A stretch of 64,000 nt of DNA from Anaerovirgula multivorans (GCF_900188145.1 NZ_FZOJ01000002.1:248001-312000); one strand, 5' to 3'; shown: positions 44,253-54,200, counted from the first letter of the stretch. Translations and numbers: made by a program. Notes: generated by a model from the letters alone, not told the origin.

Positions 44253-45449
44253 TTACTTTTTATTTTTAGCTATAAAATGATCTATAGCCTTCATAACAGA
44301 CTCAGCTAATATACCACTTCCTATTGCTAAAGCATCTTCATCAATATTAAATTTAGGATTATGCCACTGATAAACACATCCCTTTTCTTTGTTGCCTACT
44401 CCTAGCCAATAAAAACATCCTGGGGCTTTTTCCATATAGATAGAGAAGTCTTCACCCCCCATTGAAGGGGTAGGATCTACAATGCCCTCTAGGGTGCATA
44501 TTTCTGATACAACAGCAGTCCCCAGCTTATACATTTCTTCTTCATTGATTACTGCTGGTAAATCAAATATATATTCTAATGTGGCCTCAGCCCCATAGGC
44601 CCTTGCACTATTCTCTATATTTCTTGCTAGCAAACTAGGAAGCTCCTTTCGTAACTCTTTACTAAAACTTCTTACAGTACCCGTCATTTTTACTTCCTCA
44701 GGTATGACATTGTTGGCAATTCCTGCATTGATGGTACCTATAGATACGACTGCTGCTTCTAGAGGATTGACATTTCTGCTGACAACACTTTGTAGTCCCA
44801 TAACAATGGCACTGGATGCCAATATAGGGTCAATGGTTCTATTGGGAATAGCACCATGACCTCCAACACCCTTTACTTGAATTCTAATGGTGTCTACAGC
44901 TGCCATTAATCCCCCTAGCTTTACACCTACTTTACCCCCTGGAATATCTGGATGGTTATGTAAACCAAACACTGCATCTACCTTAGGGTTTTCCATAACT
45001 CCCTTTTCTACTAATAGTTTAGCACCCTTATTGACTTCTTCTGCTGGTTGAAAAATGAATTTTACATTCCCCTTTATTTCATCTCTTAGTTCTGACAAAA
45101 TCATGGCTGCTCCTAAGAGTGAGGTAGTATGAACGTCATGGCCGCAGGCGTGCATAACACCTTTTACCTTTGATTTATAGGATACATCATTTTCTTCAGA
45201 AATTGGCAAACCATCAATATCTCCTCTTAGGGCAATAGTTGGTCCCTCTTCTTTTCCTCTCAACAAACCTATAACGCCTGTTTCTATATCTATATTAACT
45301 ATTTCTATATTGAATTTTTCAAGGATTTCCTTTATTTTTTCTGTTGTTCGATATTCTTTAAAGCTTAATTCCGGATTCATATGTAAATCCCGCCTAATTT
45401 CTACAAGTTCTTCTTTGTATTTTTCCATAAGAGATCTTACAGACTTCAT
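44253..45449 (-). CDS. M20-family amidohydrolase
   Basis: About 398 residues. Metal ligands are seen in H-A-C-G-H-D-V-H, P-A-E-E-V-N, G-L-H-N-H-P-D and M-G-G-E-D-F-S. The family hydrolyses N-acyl amino acids, hippurate or related amides. Start at ATG 45449 (MKSVRS) with GGAGG 8 bases upstream; an ATG 15 bases further upstream overlaps that ribosome site. It follows glyA on the same strand with an 85-base gap. Confidence 0.9.
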   Translation of the reverse strand: MKSVRSLMEKYKEELVEIRRDLHMNPELSFKEYRTTEKIKEILEKFNIEIVNIDIETGVIGLLRGKEEGPTIALRGDIDGLPISEENDVSYKSKVKGVMHACGHDVHTTSLLGAAMILSELRDEIKGNVKFIFQPAEEVNKGAKLLVEKGVMENPKVDAVFGLHNHPDIPGGKVGVKLGGLMAAVDTIRIQVKGVGGHGAIPNRTIDPILASSAIVMGLQSVVSRNVNPLEAAVVSIGTINAGIANNVIPEEVKMTGTVRSFSKELRKELPSLLARNIENSARAYGAEATLEYIFDLPAVINEEEMYKLGTAVVSEICTLEGIVDPTPSMGGEDFSIYMEKAPGCFYWLGVGNKEKGCVYQWHNPKFNIDEDALAIGSGILAESVMKAIDHFIAKNKK

Positions 45450-45534
45450 AAGGCATACCTCCATTCCATTGATTTTAATGAATATTTCTTAGTGAGAATA
45501 GCCTTTCTATCAAATAGATTATCAGATCCTCTTC

Positions 45535-46785
45535 TTACTTAAAGTAGCCAGGATAAAGAGGAAACCTTGAGCTTAACTCCAGTACTTGAGATTGAATTTC
45601 CTCCAAAGCTTCATGTCCTTTAATGCCTTCGGCTACCTTATTCATCATATGACCTATCTCTTCCATTTCCTTTTCCTTCATACCCCTTATGGTCATAGCG
45701 GTTGTGCCTATTCTCACACCACTGGTTATCAATGGTTTTTCAGGATCAAAAGGAATCATGTTCTTATTAACGGTTATTCCAACAGCTTCTAACGCCTTTT
45801 CAAATTCAGCTCCAGTTAAGTTTTTAGGTCGTAAATCCACCAATAATATATGATTGTCTGTACCTCCGGTTACAATTCTAAAGCCATTTTCTTTTAGAAC
45901 CTCAGCTAGTTTTTGGGCATTTTTTACTACTTGTGCCATACAATCTTTAAACTCTTGACTCATGGCATGTTTAAAGGTATAGGCTTTGGCTGCCATGACA
46001 TGAAGATGCATTGACCCCTGGGCCCCTGGAAATGTAGCTTTATCCAGTGTTTTAGCATATTTTTCTTTGCAAAGGATAAATCCACCTCTTGCTCCTGCTA
46101 GGGTTTTAGTAGTAGTAGAGGTTACAAAATCTGCATAGGCTACTGGACTTGGGTTAACCCCTGCCGCCACTAGACCTGCCACATGGGCCATATCCACCAT
46201 AAAATATGCATCTATTTCTTTTGCAATGTTGCTGATCTTTTCATAGTCTATCACCCTAGGGTAAGCACTGGCCCCTGCAACGATAAGCTTAGGTCTATGT
46301 TGCTGGGCTAACTTTGCAATTTCTTCATAGTCAATTTCCTCTGTTTCTCTATTTAAACCGTAGGAAACAAAATTATATACTTTGCCAGAAAAGTTGGCAC
46401 TGCTACCATGGGTGAGATGTCCCCCCTGGTCTAATCTCATTCCCAATACTGTGTCTCCTGGATTTAATATAGCTGTATAGACACAGTGGTTAGCGTTGGA
46501 GCCGGAATGGGGCTGGATATTGGCGTGCTCCGCCTCATACAATTCCTTTGCCCTTTCAATGCCTAATACCTCTGCTTTGTCAATGACTTTGCTTCCTGCA
46601 TGGTATCTTTTGCCTGGGAAGCCCTCCATTGTTTTATTGGTCAGTATACTACCCTGTAATTCTAAAACCTGGGTTGGTACATAGCTTTCAGATGCTATCA
46701 TTTCAATGCCCGTTCTTTGACGTTGAAGTTCCTCCTCCACGATGTTGTATAAATCCATGTCTTTTTCTTTAACAGTATGTAGCAT
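45535..46785 (-). CDS. glyA: Serine hydroxymethyltransferase
   Basis: A 416-residue PLP enzyme interconverting serine and glycine with tetrahydrofolate. Diagnostic motifs are H-S-G-S-N-A-N near residue 95, V-D-M-A-H-V-A-G-L-V and the PLP lysine in S-T-T-T-K-T-L-A-G-A-R-G-G. Normal length with GGAGGG before ATG 46785. Remnants of glycine-cleavage genes lie a few kilobases upstream. Confidence 0.97.
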   Translation of the reverse strand: MLHTVKEKDMDLYNIVEEELQRQRTGIEMIASESYVPTQVLELQGSILTNKTMEGFPGKRYHAGSKVIDKAEVLGIERAKELYEAEHANIQPHSGSNANHCVYTAILNPGDTVLGMRLDQGGHLTHGSSANFSGKVYNFVSYGLNRETEEIDYEEIAKLAQQHRPKLIVAGASAYPRVIDYEKISNIAKEIDAYFMVDMAHVAGLVAAGVNPSPVAYADFVTSTTTKTLAGARGGFILCKEKYAKTLDKATFPGAQGSMHLHVMAAKAYTFKHAMSQEFKDCMAQVVKNAQKLAEVLKENGFRIVTGGTDNHILLVDLRPKNLTGAEFEKALEAVGITVNKNMIPFDPEKPLITSGVRIGTTAMTIRGMKEKEMEEIGHMMNKVAEGIKGHEALEEIQSQVLELSSRFPLYPGYFK

Positions 46786-46998
46786 ATTTATCCCTCCATA
46801 TTATATTTTGAATATTGTAAATATTTTAAATTCATTATCTCAAATAATCTCCCTCTTTTAAATTAACTATATTGACTATTTATTGAACAAATTTGCCTTT
46901 ATTTATTTTATATTCTTCGTAAAACAATTAAGAGACCATAGAAATTTAACCTATTAAATCCCCATGGCCTACATGATGTTTTTTTAACACAACAGGAA

Positions 46999-47700
46999 TT
47001 ATCCTCCATTGGTCTTAAATCCTTTAGGTGTAACCCCCATAATCATTTTGAAGTTTTTGTAGAAATAATTGAGATTGTTGTAGCCAACCCTATCAGCAAC
47101 TTCTTTTATAGATAATTCAGTATCTGTTAAAAGTTCTTTTGCCTTTTCAATTTTCATTCTATTTAAGTAAAAGATAAAACTAACACCAAAGTACTTTTTA
47201 AACATTCTAGCAATATAGTTGGGGCTGGTATGAAACCTCTTTGCAGTTTCATTTAACTGAATGGTTTTATAATAATTATTATTAATATAGGTCAATATTT
47301 CGTTAAAAAACTGATTGTCTGTATAATTGTAATGTAAAACCCGTTCTATTGTTTTCTTAAATTGCATTGGCTCAATGGGTTTTAAAAGAATATCCTTGGC
47401 CCCTAATCTTAAAGCAGCCTGGGCGTATTCAAAGTAATTATAGGCAGTAATGACAATAAACTTGATGACTCTTATATAATCTCTATTTATTTTTTCCATT
47501 ACTTCCATACCATTGTATCCTGGCATTTCAATGTCCAAGAAAACAATATCTGGCTTTAAATGGAAAATCAACTTTACAGCCTCATCTCCTGCAGTAGCCT
47601 TTCCTATTACCTCAATTGGGAAACTATATTTATTAATCAAATGCTTTAATAACTCACAGGATAGTTCTTCATCATCTACAATAAGTGCAGTTTTGATAAT
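46999..47700 (-). CDS. AraC-type response regulator with an ATT start
   Basis: About 233 residues: a receiver domain beginning A-L-I-V-D-D-E-E (acidic pocket), the phosphorylated Asp in V-F-L-D-I-E-M-P-G, and the K in L-L-K-P-I, then two C-terminal AraC helix-turn-helices. No ATG, GTG or TTG exists between an in-frame TAG (47712-47710) and the D-D pocket; only ATT/ATC codons follow a GGGGGGG tract. Initiation is therefore probably at ATT 47700 (or 47703). A TTG at 47640 would cut off the acidic pocket. It is paired with the kinase upstream. Confidence 0.82.
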   Translation of the reverse strand: MIKTALIVDDEELSCELLKHLINKYSFPIEVIGKATAGDEAVKLIFHLKPDIVFLDIEMPGYNGMEVMEKINRDYIRVIKFIVITAYNYFEYAQAALRLGAKDILLKPIEPMQFKKTIERVLHYNYTDNQFFNEILTYINNNYYKTIQLNETAKRFHTSPNYIARMFKKYFGVSFIFYLNRMKIEKAKELLTDTELSIKEVADRVGYNNLNYFYKNFKMIMGVTPKGFKTNGG

Positions 47701-47738
47701 AATCCCCCCCTACGAAAGGCTTATGATTCTCAAAATTT

Positions 47739-49319
47739 TTAAACCCACTTAGTTGGCAAAACAATCTTAACAGTAGTTCCTTTGTTATATATACTTTGGA
47801 CTTCAAATGTGAAATTTTCTTGATACAATAGTTGAAGTTTAGAATAGATCATCACTAATCCACTAAGGGGCTTTTCTTTATCTTCCCTACTTAGTTTTCT
47901 ATTCAGTTCTTCTATATTTTTATCCTCTATTCCACAACCATTATCTCGGATTTCTATCCATATTCTATCTTTGTGGCCTTTTGCTATGATATGGATATGC
48001 ATTTCATCCTTTTTATGCTGAAATCCGTGAATAAAAGTATTTTCAACAATTGGCTGTAGACAGTTAAATGGAACATGAACCTTATCTACTTCACTTGAAA
48101 TATCAAAATCTACCCTTAATTTATCACCATGCCTCAATTTTTGCAACTGTAGGAAGATGTGTAACTGATCTATTTCCTCCTTCAATTTTACAAAATTATT
48201 ACCTGTCTTAAGTGTATATCGAAACATTTGAGCAAGATGTATGATAGATTCATAGGTTTTAAAGGCATCTTCCTTTACTGCCATTCCAGCAATAGCATTA
48301 AGGGTATTAAAGAGAAAGTGGTTATTAATTTGCATGTTTAATATCTTTCCCTCAGTAGATTTTAAGGATTCTTCAAGCATAAGTTCATTTTTAATAATAT
48401 CTTGGATGATTTCTTCTTTTTTGTTTAATGCCATTTCAGCTTCTTTAAAGATATAGTAGTAGGCAATGTTTTTGCTTAGCTTTTTCATTTGCTGTAATAT
48501 AGCAATCATTGTTCCTTTAGGTACCACTTGTATGGCGTCATAAGAGGAATCCTGCAAATTATCTTCTTTGTGGCTTTTATGAAGGCTCGGTAATTTGTCT
48601 TTAGATGTCCTTATATGTCCCCCTATGATTGTACCAATGGATTCATCATTACATAGAATCGGTAGATAAAAAACAGTAATTCCATAGGCACAAACATTGG
48701 CTGACAGTTCTTTATATTGACGAGGTCCCCATTTATCTTGAACTTTATATAAACAGCAATTTTTTATATTGGTATTTACACCACATGTTTTTATGCAAAA
48801 ATATGGAAAATCCTTGCCTACAATAACGGCCTCTCCTTTTTTATCTAGGATGGTGATAGGTATATGAATCATATCAACAGCTTCATCATATAAATATTTT
48901 ATTTCATCATTGATTATAATAGGTACCTTCTGCTTATTCTTAAGGTTAAGGAGTTTTTTAATCCTAGCTTCTATAAAACTATTGTTTTCTTGACCAGCTG
49001 GTATAGATATAACTAATTGTTTTATAGGCTCCTCGCCAATGTTCATAGTCTCATGAACTGACCCTGCTTCAATGTGGAAAAGGGCTCCAGGTTTTATCCT
49101 AATGACTTCCTTCTCTAATAAATGCTCTCCCTCTCCAGATAAGACATATAAAAATTGTTCATTGCCATAGTGGATATGCTTATTTTGCCTTCTTCTTGGA
49201 AGAATCGTTGCTACGCCAATATGCATGACATTTGAGGAATTCATAGACTCTGGCTCGTATATCCATTCAATTTCCCCCCAATCAAACAATTGAAGATTTT
49301 TTCTATTCAAAGATATCAC
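47739..49319 (-). CDS. LytS/YesM-type histidine kinase with cupin and PocR sensor domains
   Basis: A 526-residue cytoplasmic kinase without membrane segments. Residues 30-110 form a cupin barrel (H-I-H-Y-G-N-E-Q, P-G-A-L-F-H-I). Residues about 135-255 are a PocR-type ligand domain with several conserved Cys (K-T-C-G-V, N-C-C). The phospho-acceptor is in Q-I-N-N-H-F-L-F-N-T-L-N, and the ATP site has V-E-N and D-N-G-C-G-I. It probably senses a small molecule in the cytoplasm and acts on the AraC-type regulator. Confidence 0.9.
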   Translation of the reverse strand: MISLNRKNLQLFDWGEIEWIYEPESMNSSNVMHIGVATILPRRRQNKHIHYGNEQFLYVLSGEGEHLLEKEVIRIKPGALFHIEAGSVHETMNIGEEPIKQLVISIPAGQENNSFIEARIKKLLNLKNKQKVPIIINDEIKYLYDEAVDMIHIPITILDKKGEAVIVGKDFPYFCIKTCGVNTNIKNCCLYKVQDKWGPRQYKELSANVCAYGITVFYLPILCNDESIGTIIGGHIRTSKDKLPSLHKSHKEDNLQDSSYDAIQVVPKGTMIAILQQMKKLSKNIAYYYIFKEAEMALNKKEEIIQDIIKNELMLEESLKSTEGKILNMQINNHFLFNTLNAIAGMAVKEDAFKTYESIIHLAQMFRYTLKTGNNFVKLKEEIDQLHIFLQLQKLRHGDKLRVDFDISSEVDKVHVPFNCLQPIVENTFIHGFQHKKDEMHIHIIAKGHKDRIWIEIRDNGCGIEDKNIEELNRKLSREDKEKPLSGLVMIYSKLQLLYQENFTFEVQSIYNKGTTVKIVLPTKWV

Positions 49320-49562
49320 TCCTGATTGTATTTCTGCAATTATTTTAAACGCTCATCATTCCCTAGACTGAAGATGAAACCTGAATTTCCAGCACTTCTT
49401 TGCCTCCTACTCCATTAGGTTAGGTTTCTATGTCATAGATCCTCTATCTGCTTCATATATATTAAATAGTTTTACACAAAAATCTATTACTATCATTATA
49501 GCATAAGGAAAAATCCCTGCCATTAATAAATATACTATTCTGGCAAATCTGACAAAATTGTT

Positions 49563-49602
49563 GATAAATGAGGGGTATGAATATTTATACCCCTTATTTA
49601 TC
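49563..49602. repeat. Long hairpin in the kinase/NAD-kinase gap
   Basis: GATAAATGAGGGGTAT and ATACCCCTTATTTATC pair over 16 positions with one mismatch around an 8-base loop. There is no clear U-tract in either direction. The rest of the 299-base gap (49320-49618) shows nothing I recognise. Confidence 0.55.
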
Positions 49603-49618
49603 CTCCTTTTTCTCTATA

Positions 49619-50083
49619 TCATGACAAAACCTCCTGGATTTTCAGGAGGTTTTTGTTATAGCCTTTTATTTTATCCGGTATACCTACTACTGGCATAGCA
49701 CCGCCAATAGCTTCATAAATATTTCTAGCTGTTCCATCACCTCCTGCAAACAATAATAAATCTATATTTTGTGACAAAAGTTTTTTAGCTATAGCAATTG
49801 TATCTTCTGAGGTCGTACTGCCATCTTTACACTTTCCTATAACCTTTGTTTCAAACCCATATTTCAATGCTATATTTTCTCCCATATCACCAACTGCAGT
49901 AAAAATTACAAATTCATCCTTGATATCCTCTAAGATTTTCAACGCCCTTAATGCTCTTAAAGGAGATTGGGGAAGGGCACCTAATGCCCTAGCCTTTTCT
50001 ACAACTCCATCTGCACCTTTTAATCCTACTCTTCCACCCATTCCCGCTATGGGATTTACGATTAATCCTAGTTTTTTCAACAT
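49619..50083 (-). pseudogene. Truncated ATP-NAD kinase family protein (AcoX-like)
   Basis: The first 135 residues look like the nucleotide-binding half of ATP-NAD kinases: I-V-N-P-I-A-G-M-G-G-R-V-G-L-K-G, then F-A-G-G-D-G-T-A-R-N. The protein stops after V-V-G-I-P, and the last 18 codons run through a terminator hairpin (AACCTCCTG/CAGGAGGTT, about 49628-49652). Family members usually exceed 300 residues, so the C-terminal half has been lost. Confidence 0.75.
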
Positions 50084-50135
50084 AAACCCCTGACTTTATG
50101 TCTAGCAATAATTTTTCTATAAAAGAATTTACTCT

Positions 50136-50831
50136 TTATTCTGCTACAGTCTTTTTTAAATAACTTCTCCAGGTAATAGCCCCCTCTTTTGGATCGTCTA
50201 GCCCCGATTCATCTACCAGATGAATTACACTATTATGAGGTGCTGTTTTTACAATTTCAGGATTTTCATAAGCTTCTTTTACAATATGAGCCAAGGTTGC
50301 AATATACTCGTCTAAATCTTCCTTAGACGGTGTTTCTGTTGGTTCTAAGGTTGCTGGCTCTGGTACATAGTAAGGATGGTGACTGGTCCAATAATGCAAG
50401 CCGAAATCTAGCATCCTTCTCTGAATGTCTCCTGAAGTAACCCCTGTTTCTTTTGTTAATTTTTCTAGTGTATATCTTACTTGTTCTATCCTTTGCTTGT
50501 CTTTACTATAGGGGGCATCTATTCCAGAAATCTCTAGAAGCTTTTTATATAAATAGTTGTTATTTAAAACAGCTACCTTTGCAGCCTCATATAGTCCTTC
50601 TGCTCCCATGCTTCTTATCCATGCATAAGCCTTTAGTATAACCGGTGCCACACCATTAAATATTTTAACCCGCCCAATACTCTTTGGTACATCATAATTT
50701 AGATAGTATTTTTCTCCGTCATAGTCGATCAATGGCGCCGGCATAAATTGTTCCAATTCTTTTACTACTCCGAGATCACCCGAACCTGGTCCACCACATC
50801 CATGAGGCGTCCCGAAGGTTTTATATTGTAG
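50136..50831 (-). pseudogene. gcvPB: C-terminal remnant of glycine dehydrogenase subunit 2 (gcvPB)
   Basis: Homology begins at about 50831 with Y-K-T-F-G-T-P-H-G-C-G-G-P-G-S-G, the PLP-lysine block of GcvPB, and runs through Y-D-V-P-K-S-I-G and A-V-L-N-N-N-Y-L to a normal-looking end. The N-terminal 270 or so residues of the enzyme are missing and the upstream sequence is unrelated. With the truncated ATP-NAD kinase after it, this is a decayed glycine-cleavage locus. Confidence 0.75.
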
Positions 50832-50961
50832 GGTTCTCCTGCATAACCGGTTAAAAATTCTCCTCTTGAGTTGATTTCATCACAGATAATATGTTAACAG
50901 TTGGAAGCTATTGCCTCCACAATTTTTCCCCATTTCAAAATTTCACAATTTAAGTTAATTA

Positions 50962-50990
50962 TTTACATAAGACCCACTCCATGCTATAAT
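50962..50990 (+). promoter_or_regulatory. Promoter of the PocR-MCP/cheW operon
   Basis: TTTACA (50962-50967), a 17-base spacer and a consensus TATAAT (50985-50990), 60 bases before the coding start. Confidence 0.7.
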
Positions 50991-51049
50991 TAGTCAAAAT
51001 ACGATCTTTTTTGACAATTATCGACATTAAAACTTAGGAGGGAGTTTAG

Positions 51050-52084
51050 ATGAATAAGGAAAAAGCATTGGTCAATCTAAATAATATTAAATTGCAGGAT
51101 GTAATTGATATTGAATTCTTGCAAAAGTTTCAAGATGACTTTGCTACCGCTATAGGTTTAGCAAGTGTCACTGTTGACACAGAAGGAAACCCTCTAACGG
51201 AGCCTAGCAGATATACTCAATTTTGTAACTTTGTGCATTCTACCGAAACAGGAGACAACCGATGTGCAGAATCTCATCGTAAAGGTGGAGAAGAAGCTGT
51301 TCGTTTAGGTAAGCCAGTCACTTATGAGTGTCATGCTGGATTAATCGACTTTGCAGCACCCATCATGCTTGAAGGAAAGTTAATTGGTACGATTTTAGGG
51401 GGCCAAGTGCTAGAAAGCTTCCAAAGCGAAGAAAAATATAAACAAATTGCTTCTGAAATCGGTGTAGGAGAGACAGATTTTGTAGCAGCTGCTAAACAAA
51501 TAAAAAAAATGTCAAATACGGAAATTCTTGCTGCCGCAGAAGTATTGTATTTTGTCGCTAACAGTATGGCAAAAAATTGGTATCATGAACTTAAATTGAA
51601 AGATGCTACTTACATATTAACTGAAAATCTAAATCAAATTGCTGCTACCATGGAACAACTTGCAGCATCGTCACAAGAAGTAAATAGCACACAGAATAAA
51701 CTCAATAGGGAAATTGAGAATGTCAATACAATGTCTGAGCAAATCAGTGAAGTTCTTGAATTTATTAGAGAAATTGCAGATGAAACTCGAATGCTTGGTT
51801 TGAATGCAGCTATTGAAGCAGCAAGAGCAGGAACCGCTGGTCTTGGATTTGGAGTTGTTGCAGAAGAAATACGAAAGTTATCTAGTGAATCAAAACAAAC
51901 CGTTATTAAAATCAAATCCTATATTGATAATATCCAAACTTCTGTCAAAAATACAGTGCAAATCGGAAATACCACTGCTACAGTAACAGAGGAACAAGCT
52001 GCTGCGGTACAGGAAGTAACTGCAAGTATAGAAGAAATAACCTCTTTAGCAGAAAGCTTAAATGAACTTGCTCATAGTAGTTAG
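51050..52084 (+). CDS. Soluble chemoreceptor-like protein with PocR sensor domain
   Basis: A 344-residue cytoplasmic protein. Residues about 20-180 are a PocR domain with Q-F-C-N-F, N-R-C-A-E-S-H and Y-E-C-H-A-G-L. Residues 195-344 form a methyl-accepting signalling coiled coil with the hairpin tip [21 protein letters not shown]. There is no membrane segment. It is followed by cheW, so it probably feeds a CheA kinase encoded elsewhere in response to a cytoplasmic ligand. Confidence 0.9.
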   Translation: MNKEKALVNLNNIKLQDVIDIEFLQKFQDDFATAIGLASVTVDTEGNPLTEPSRYTQFCNFVHSTETGDNRCAESHRKGGEEAVRLGKPVTYECHAGLIDFAAPIMLEGKLIGTILGGQVLESFQSEEKYKQIASEIGVGETDFVAAAKQIKKMSNTEILAAAEVLYFVANSMAKNWYHELKLKDATYILTENLNQIAATMEQLAASSQEVNSTQNKLNREIENVNTMSEQISEVLEFIREIADETRMLGLNAAIEAARAGTAGLGFGVVAEEIRKLSSESKQTVIKIKSYIDNIQTSVKNTVQIGNTTATVTEEQAAAVQEVTASIEEITSLAESLNELAHSS

Positions 52085-52135
52085 TCTATTTTATTGTTTA
52101 AACTATTGAATGACTAAAGGATCGGAGGTGCTCAC

Positions 52136-52627
52136 ATGTCAAGTGTTCAATTTATTATATTTGAATTAGAACAACAACAATATGGTATTGAAATAGATTT
52201 CGTAAATGGTATAAATAAATTAAAGGATTTCAAAATTTCCAGCATTCCCAATTGTCCTGATTTTATCGAAGGGATCATTAATCTAAGAGGTAAAGTCATT
52301 CCCCTATATAATTTAAGAAAACGTTTCAAATTCCAAGATAGCACGATTCGTAAAGATGATGAAATACTTATCGCTATTGTAAATGATATTATGATTGGAC
52401 TCATCCTAGATGAAGTAATTGACATTGTTAGGATTGAGGATACTGATATTGAACCTACAAGTGCTCTGTTTTCTACTAATATTGTTAATAACTTCATTTC
52501 AAGTATTGCTAAAAAGGATGCTCAAATGATTATTATTTTAAATGTGGAAAAAATCTTAACTGTGAAAGAACAAGATCTCATTGCTCCATTAATTCAAAAC
52601 AAAGAAACAGAAGCAGTCAATACTTAG
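52136..52627 (+). CDS. cheW: CheW chemotaxis coupling protein
   Basis: A 163-residue CheW domain, with F-I-E-G-I-I-N-L-R-G-K-V-I-P-L-Y-N-L typical of receptor/kinase adaptors. AUG 52136 is behind GGAGGTG. It is cotranscribed with the PocR receptor 51 bases upstream. Confidence 0.92.
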   Translation: MSSVQFIIFELEQQQYGIEIDFVNGINKLKDFKISSIPNCPDFIEGIINLRGKVIPLYNLRKRFKFQDSTIRKDDEILIAIVNDIMIGLILDEVIDIVRIEDTDIEPTSALFSTNIVNNFISSIAKKDAQMIIILNVEKILTVKEQDLIAPLIQNKETEAVNT

Positions 52628-52679
52628 TGAACAATAGTGAGGGACGGCTCTTCCAAACCGTCCCCTGTCATGTTTTTAC

Positions 52680-54200
52680 CTAGCTTTTCTTTTTTATACT
52701 TGCAATAGCTTCCAGTACTTCTCTGCCAACTTCATATTCTGGTGCAATCTCCACTGAACGTCGGGCGTATCTTTCTGCCTTCTCTAAATCATCTAGATTT
52801 AAATGGGTGACAGCTAAGTCACACAAGATAACGGGATGATTTAGGTCATAGGCCAAAGCTTTTTTAAAGAATCTTAGAGCCTCATCGTAACTTTCCTCTC
52901 CCAATAGTCTCGTCCCTAATCCTTCATAGGCTTCAATAATATGAAGCTTTATTTTCTCATTTTTCTTAGCTTCAGGGTATTTTAAAATTAAATCCTCGAA
53001 GTATTTAACGGAATGCTGATATTCTTCTTGTTTATTGTATTTTATCCCTTGCCACATTAACTGGTCTATTTCATCCTGGGACTTCGTTTCGGTAATGGTA
53101 TCTCTCATTCTCCTATACGGGTTGTTACTTTTATTTTTTAAAGATAGCTCAAATAATCTATTGGATAATGCCAACATTTCCTCTAGATTTTTTAGTTTAT
53201 TAATATAACCCTTTGGAATATTGTTATATCCCAAATATGCACCAGCTAAGGACAAGGCTAAACTGGCCACTGTGTCGGTGTCATTGGCCATCAAACACTG
53301 CTTTAAAATTTTTTCATAATCGTTGGGGCTTTTTAGGAATACCAAGAAAGCATAGGGTAAAGACTCCAGTACATAGGCTCCACTTCCCCATTTTTCTCTA
53401 ATTTCCATTACATCTAAATCCTTTTCTATAGCTTCCATTAGCTCTATGCTTATTCTTGTATAAAGGTTAGCAATTTGATTATTTTCTCTAGTACGATAAA
53501 CCTTAGTTTCTATCCCCTTTATGCTCCTTCCACAAACACTAATAAATTTGTATAGATCCTCTTTACTTTTTAAGCTAAAGGGAGGAATATTTGTTAAATA
53601 GGCTATAGCAGTGCTGTGGAGAACACTAGATGCAATAGCCATCTGATCCATATGGGTGATTGCTGCCTGAATCCCTGCCATCAATTTTAAAGAAGTAAAA
53701 TCCCCGTAATTAATCAAGGCTATAGGAGCACAACGCATAGCTGCACCATTGCCAGCAGATTCTCCTCCACTTTTATACCATTCGATTTTACGGTCACGAT
53801 AATTTGCAACAAATTCTCTAGTCGTATTACCCATTTGAGTAATAGGCTGCCGAATAAATCGATTTGCCATGTCCTCAGGATGAAACCTCTGATGAATAAT
53901 AAGGGATTCCGCTAGCATAATGGTCATTTCCGTATCATCGGTGATGTTGAGAGAAACAGAATATTTATCACCCTTCAGGAAATTATTGATATACTCAATC
54001 TCACCTTGAAGCTGCCCCTCTAAATGACTTCCATAAGCGTCCCCTAAGGCAAGACTTACCATGGCTCCTTGAATCTTGTCCCTATATTCTACATTAGATA
54101 ATGGAATCAAATTAATCACTTCATTGTAATCCATAAAACCCGGCATCTCTGCTTCTTCTATTAAAAAATTATAAAGTTCATCTAATGATAATCCATACAT
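52680..54200 (-). CDS. ADP-ribosylglycohydrolase fused to C-terminal TPR region
   Basis: A 506-residue protein. Residues about 35-340 are a DraG/ADP-ribosylglycohydrolase domain: G-D-A-Y-G, then N-I-T-D-D-T-E-M as the first metal site and N-D-T-D-T-V-A as the second. Residues about 385-500 hold three TPR-like repeats (for example E-A-L-R-F-F-K-K-A-L and E-K-A-E-R-Y-A-R-R-S-V). It likely removes ADP-ribose from proteins selected by the TPRs; the target is unknown. Confidence 0.88.
   Translation of the reverse strand: MYGLSLDELYNFLIEEAEMPGFMDYNEVINLIPLSNVEYRDKIQGAMVSLALGDAYGSHLEGQLQGEIEYINNFLKGDKYSVSLNITDDTEMTIMLAESLIIHQRFHPEDMANRFIRQPITQMGNTTREFVANYRDRKIEWYKSGGESAGNGAAMRCAPIALINYGDFTSLKLMAGIQAAITHMDQMAIASSVLHSTAIAYLTNIPPFSLKSKEDLYKFISVCGRSIKGIETKVYRTRENNQIANLYTRISIELMEAIEKDLDVMEIREKWGSGAYVLESLPYAFLVFLKSPNDYEKILKQCLMANDTDTVASLALSLAGAYLGYNNIPKGYINKLKNLEEMLALSNRLFELSLKNKSNNPYRRMRDTITETKSQDEIDQLMWQGIKYNKQEEYQHSVKYFEDLILKYPEAKKNEKIKLHIIEAYEGLGTRLLGEESYDEALRFFKKALAYDLNHPVILCDLAVTHLNLDDLEKAERYARRSVEIAPEYEVGREVLEAIASIKKKS

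Noticed and set aside
49320..49618. Glycine riboswitch near the glycine-cleavage remnant
   Set aside because: I looked for the conserved glycine aptamer core and found no convincing match on either strand.
50757..50900. A second short frame (reading C-D-E-I-N-S-R-G-E-F) upstream of the gcvPB remnant
   Set aside because: It is preceded by a stop and has no ribosome site or recognisable family; it may be part of another remnant, but I cannot support it.
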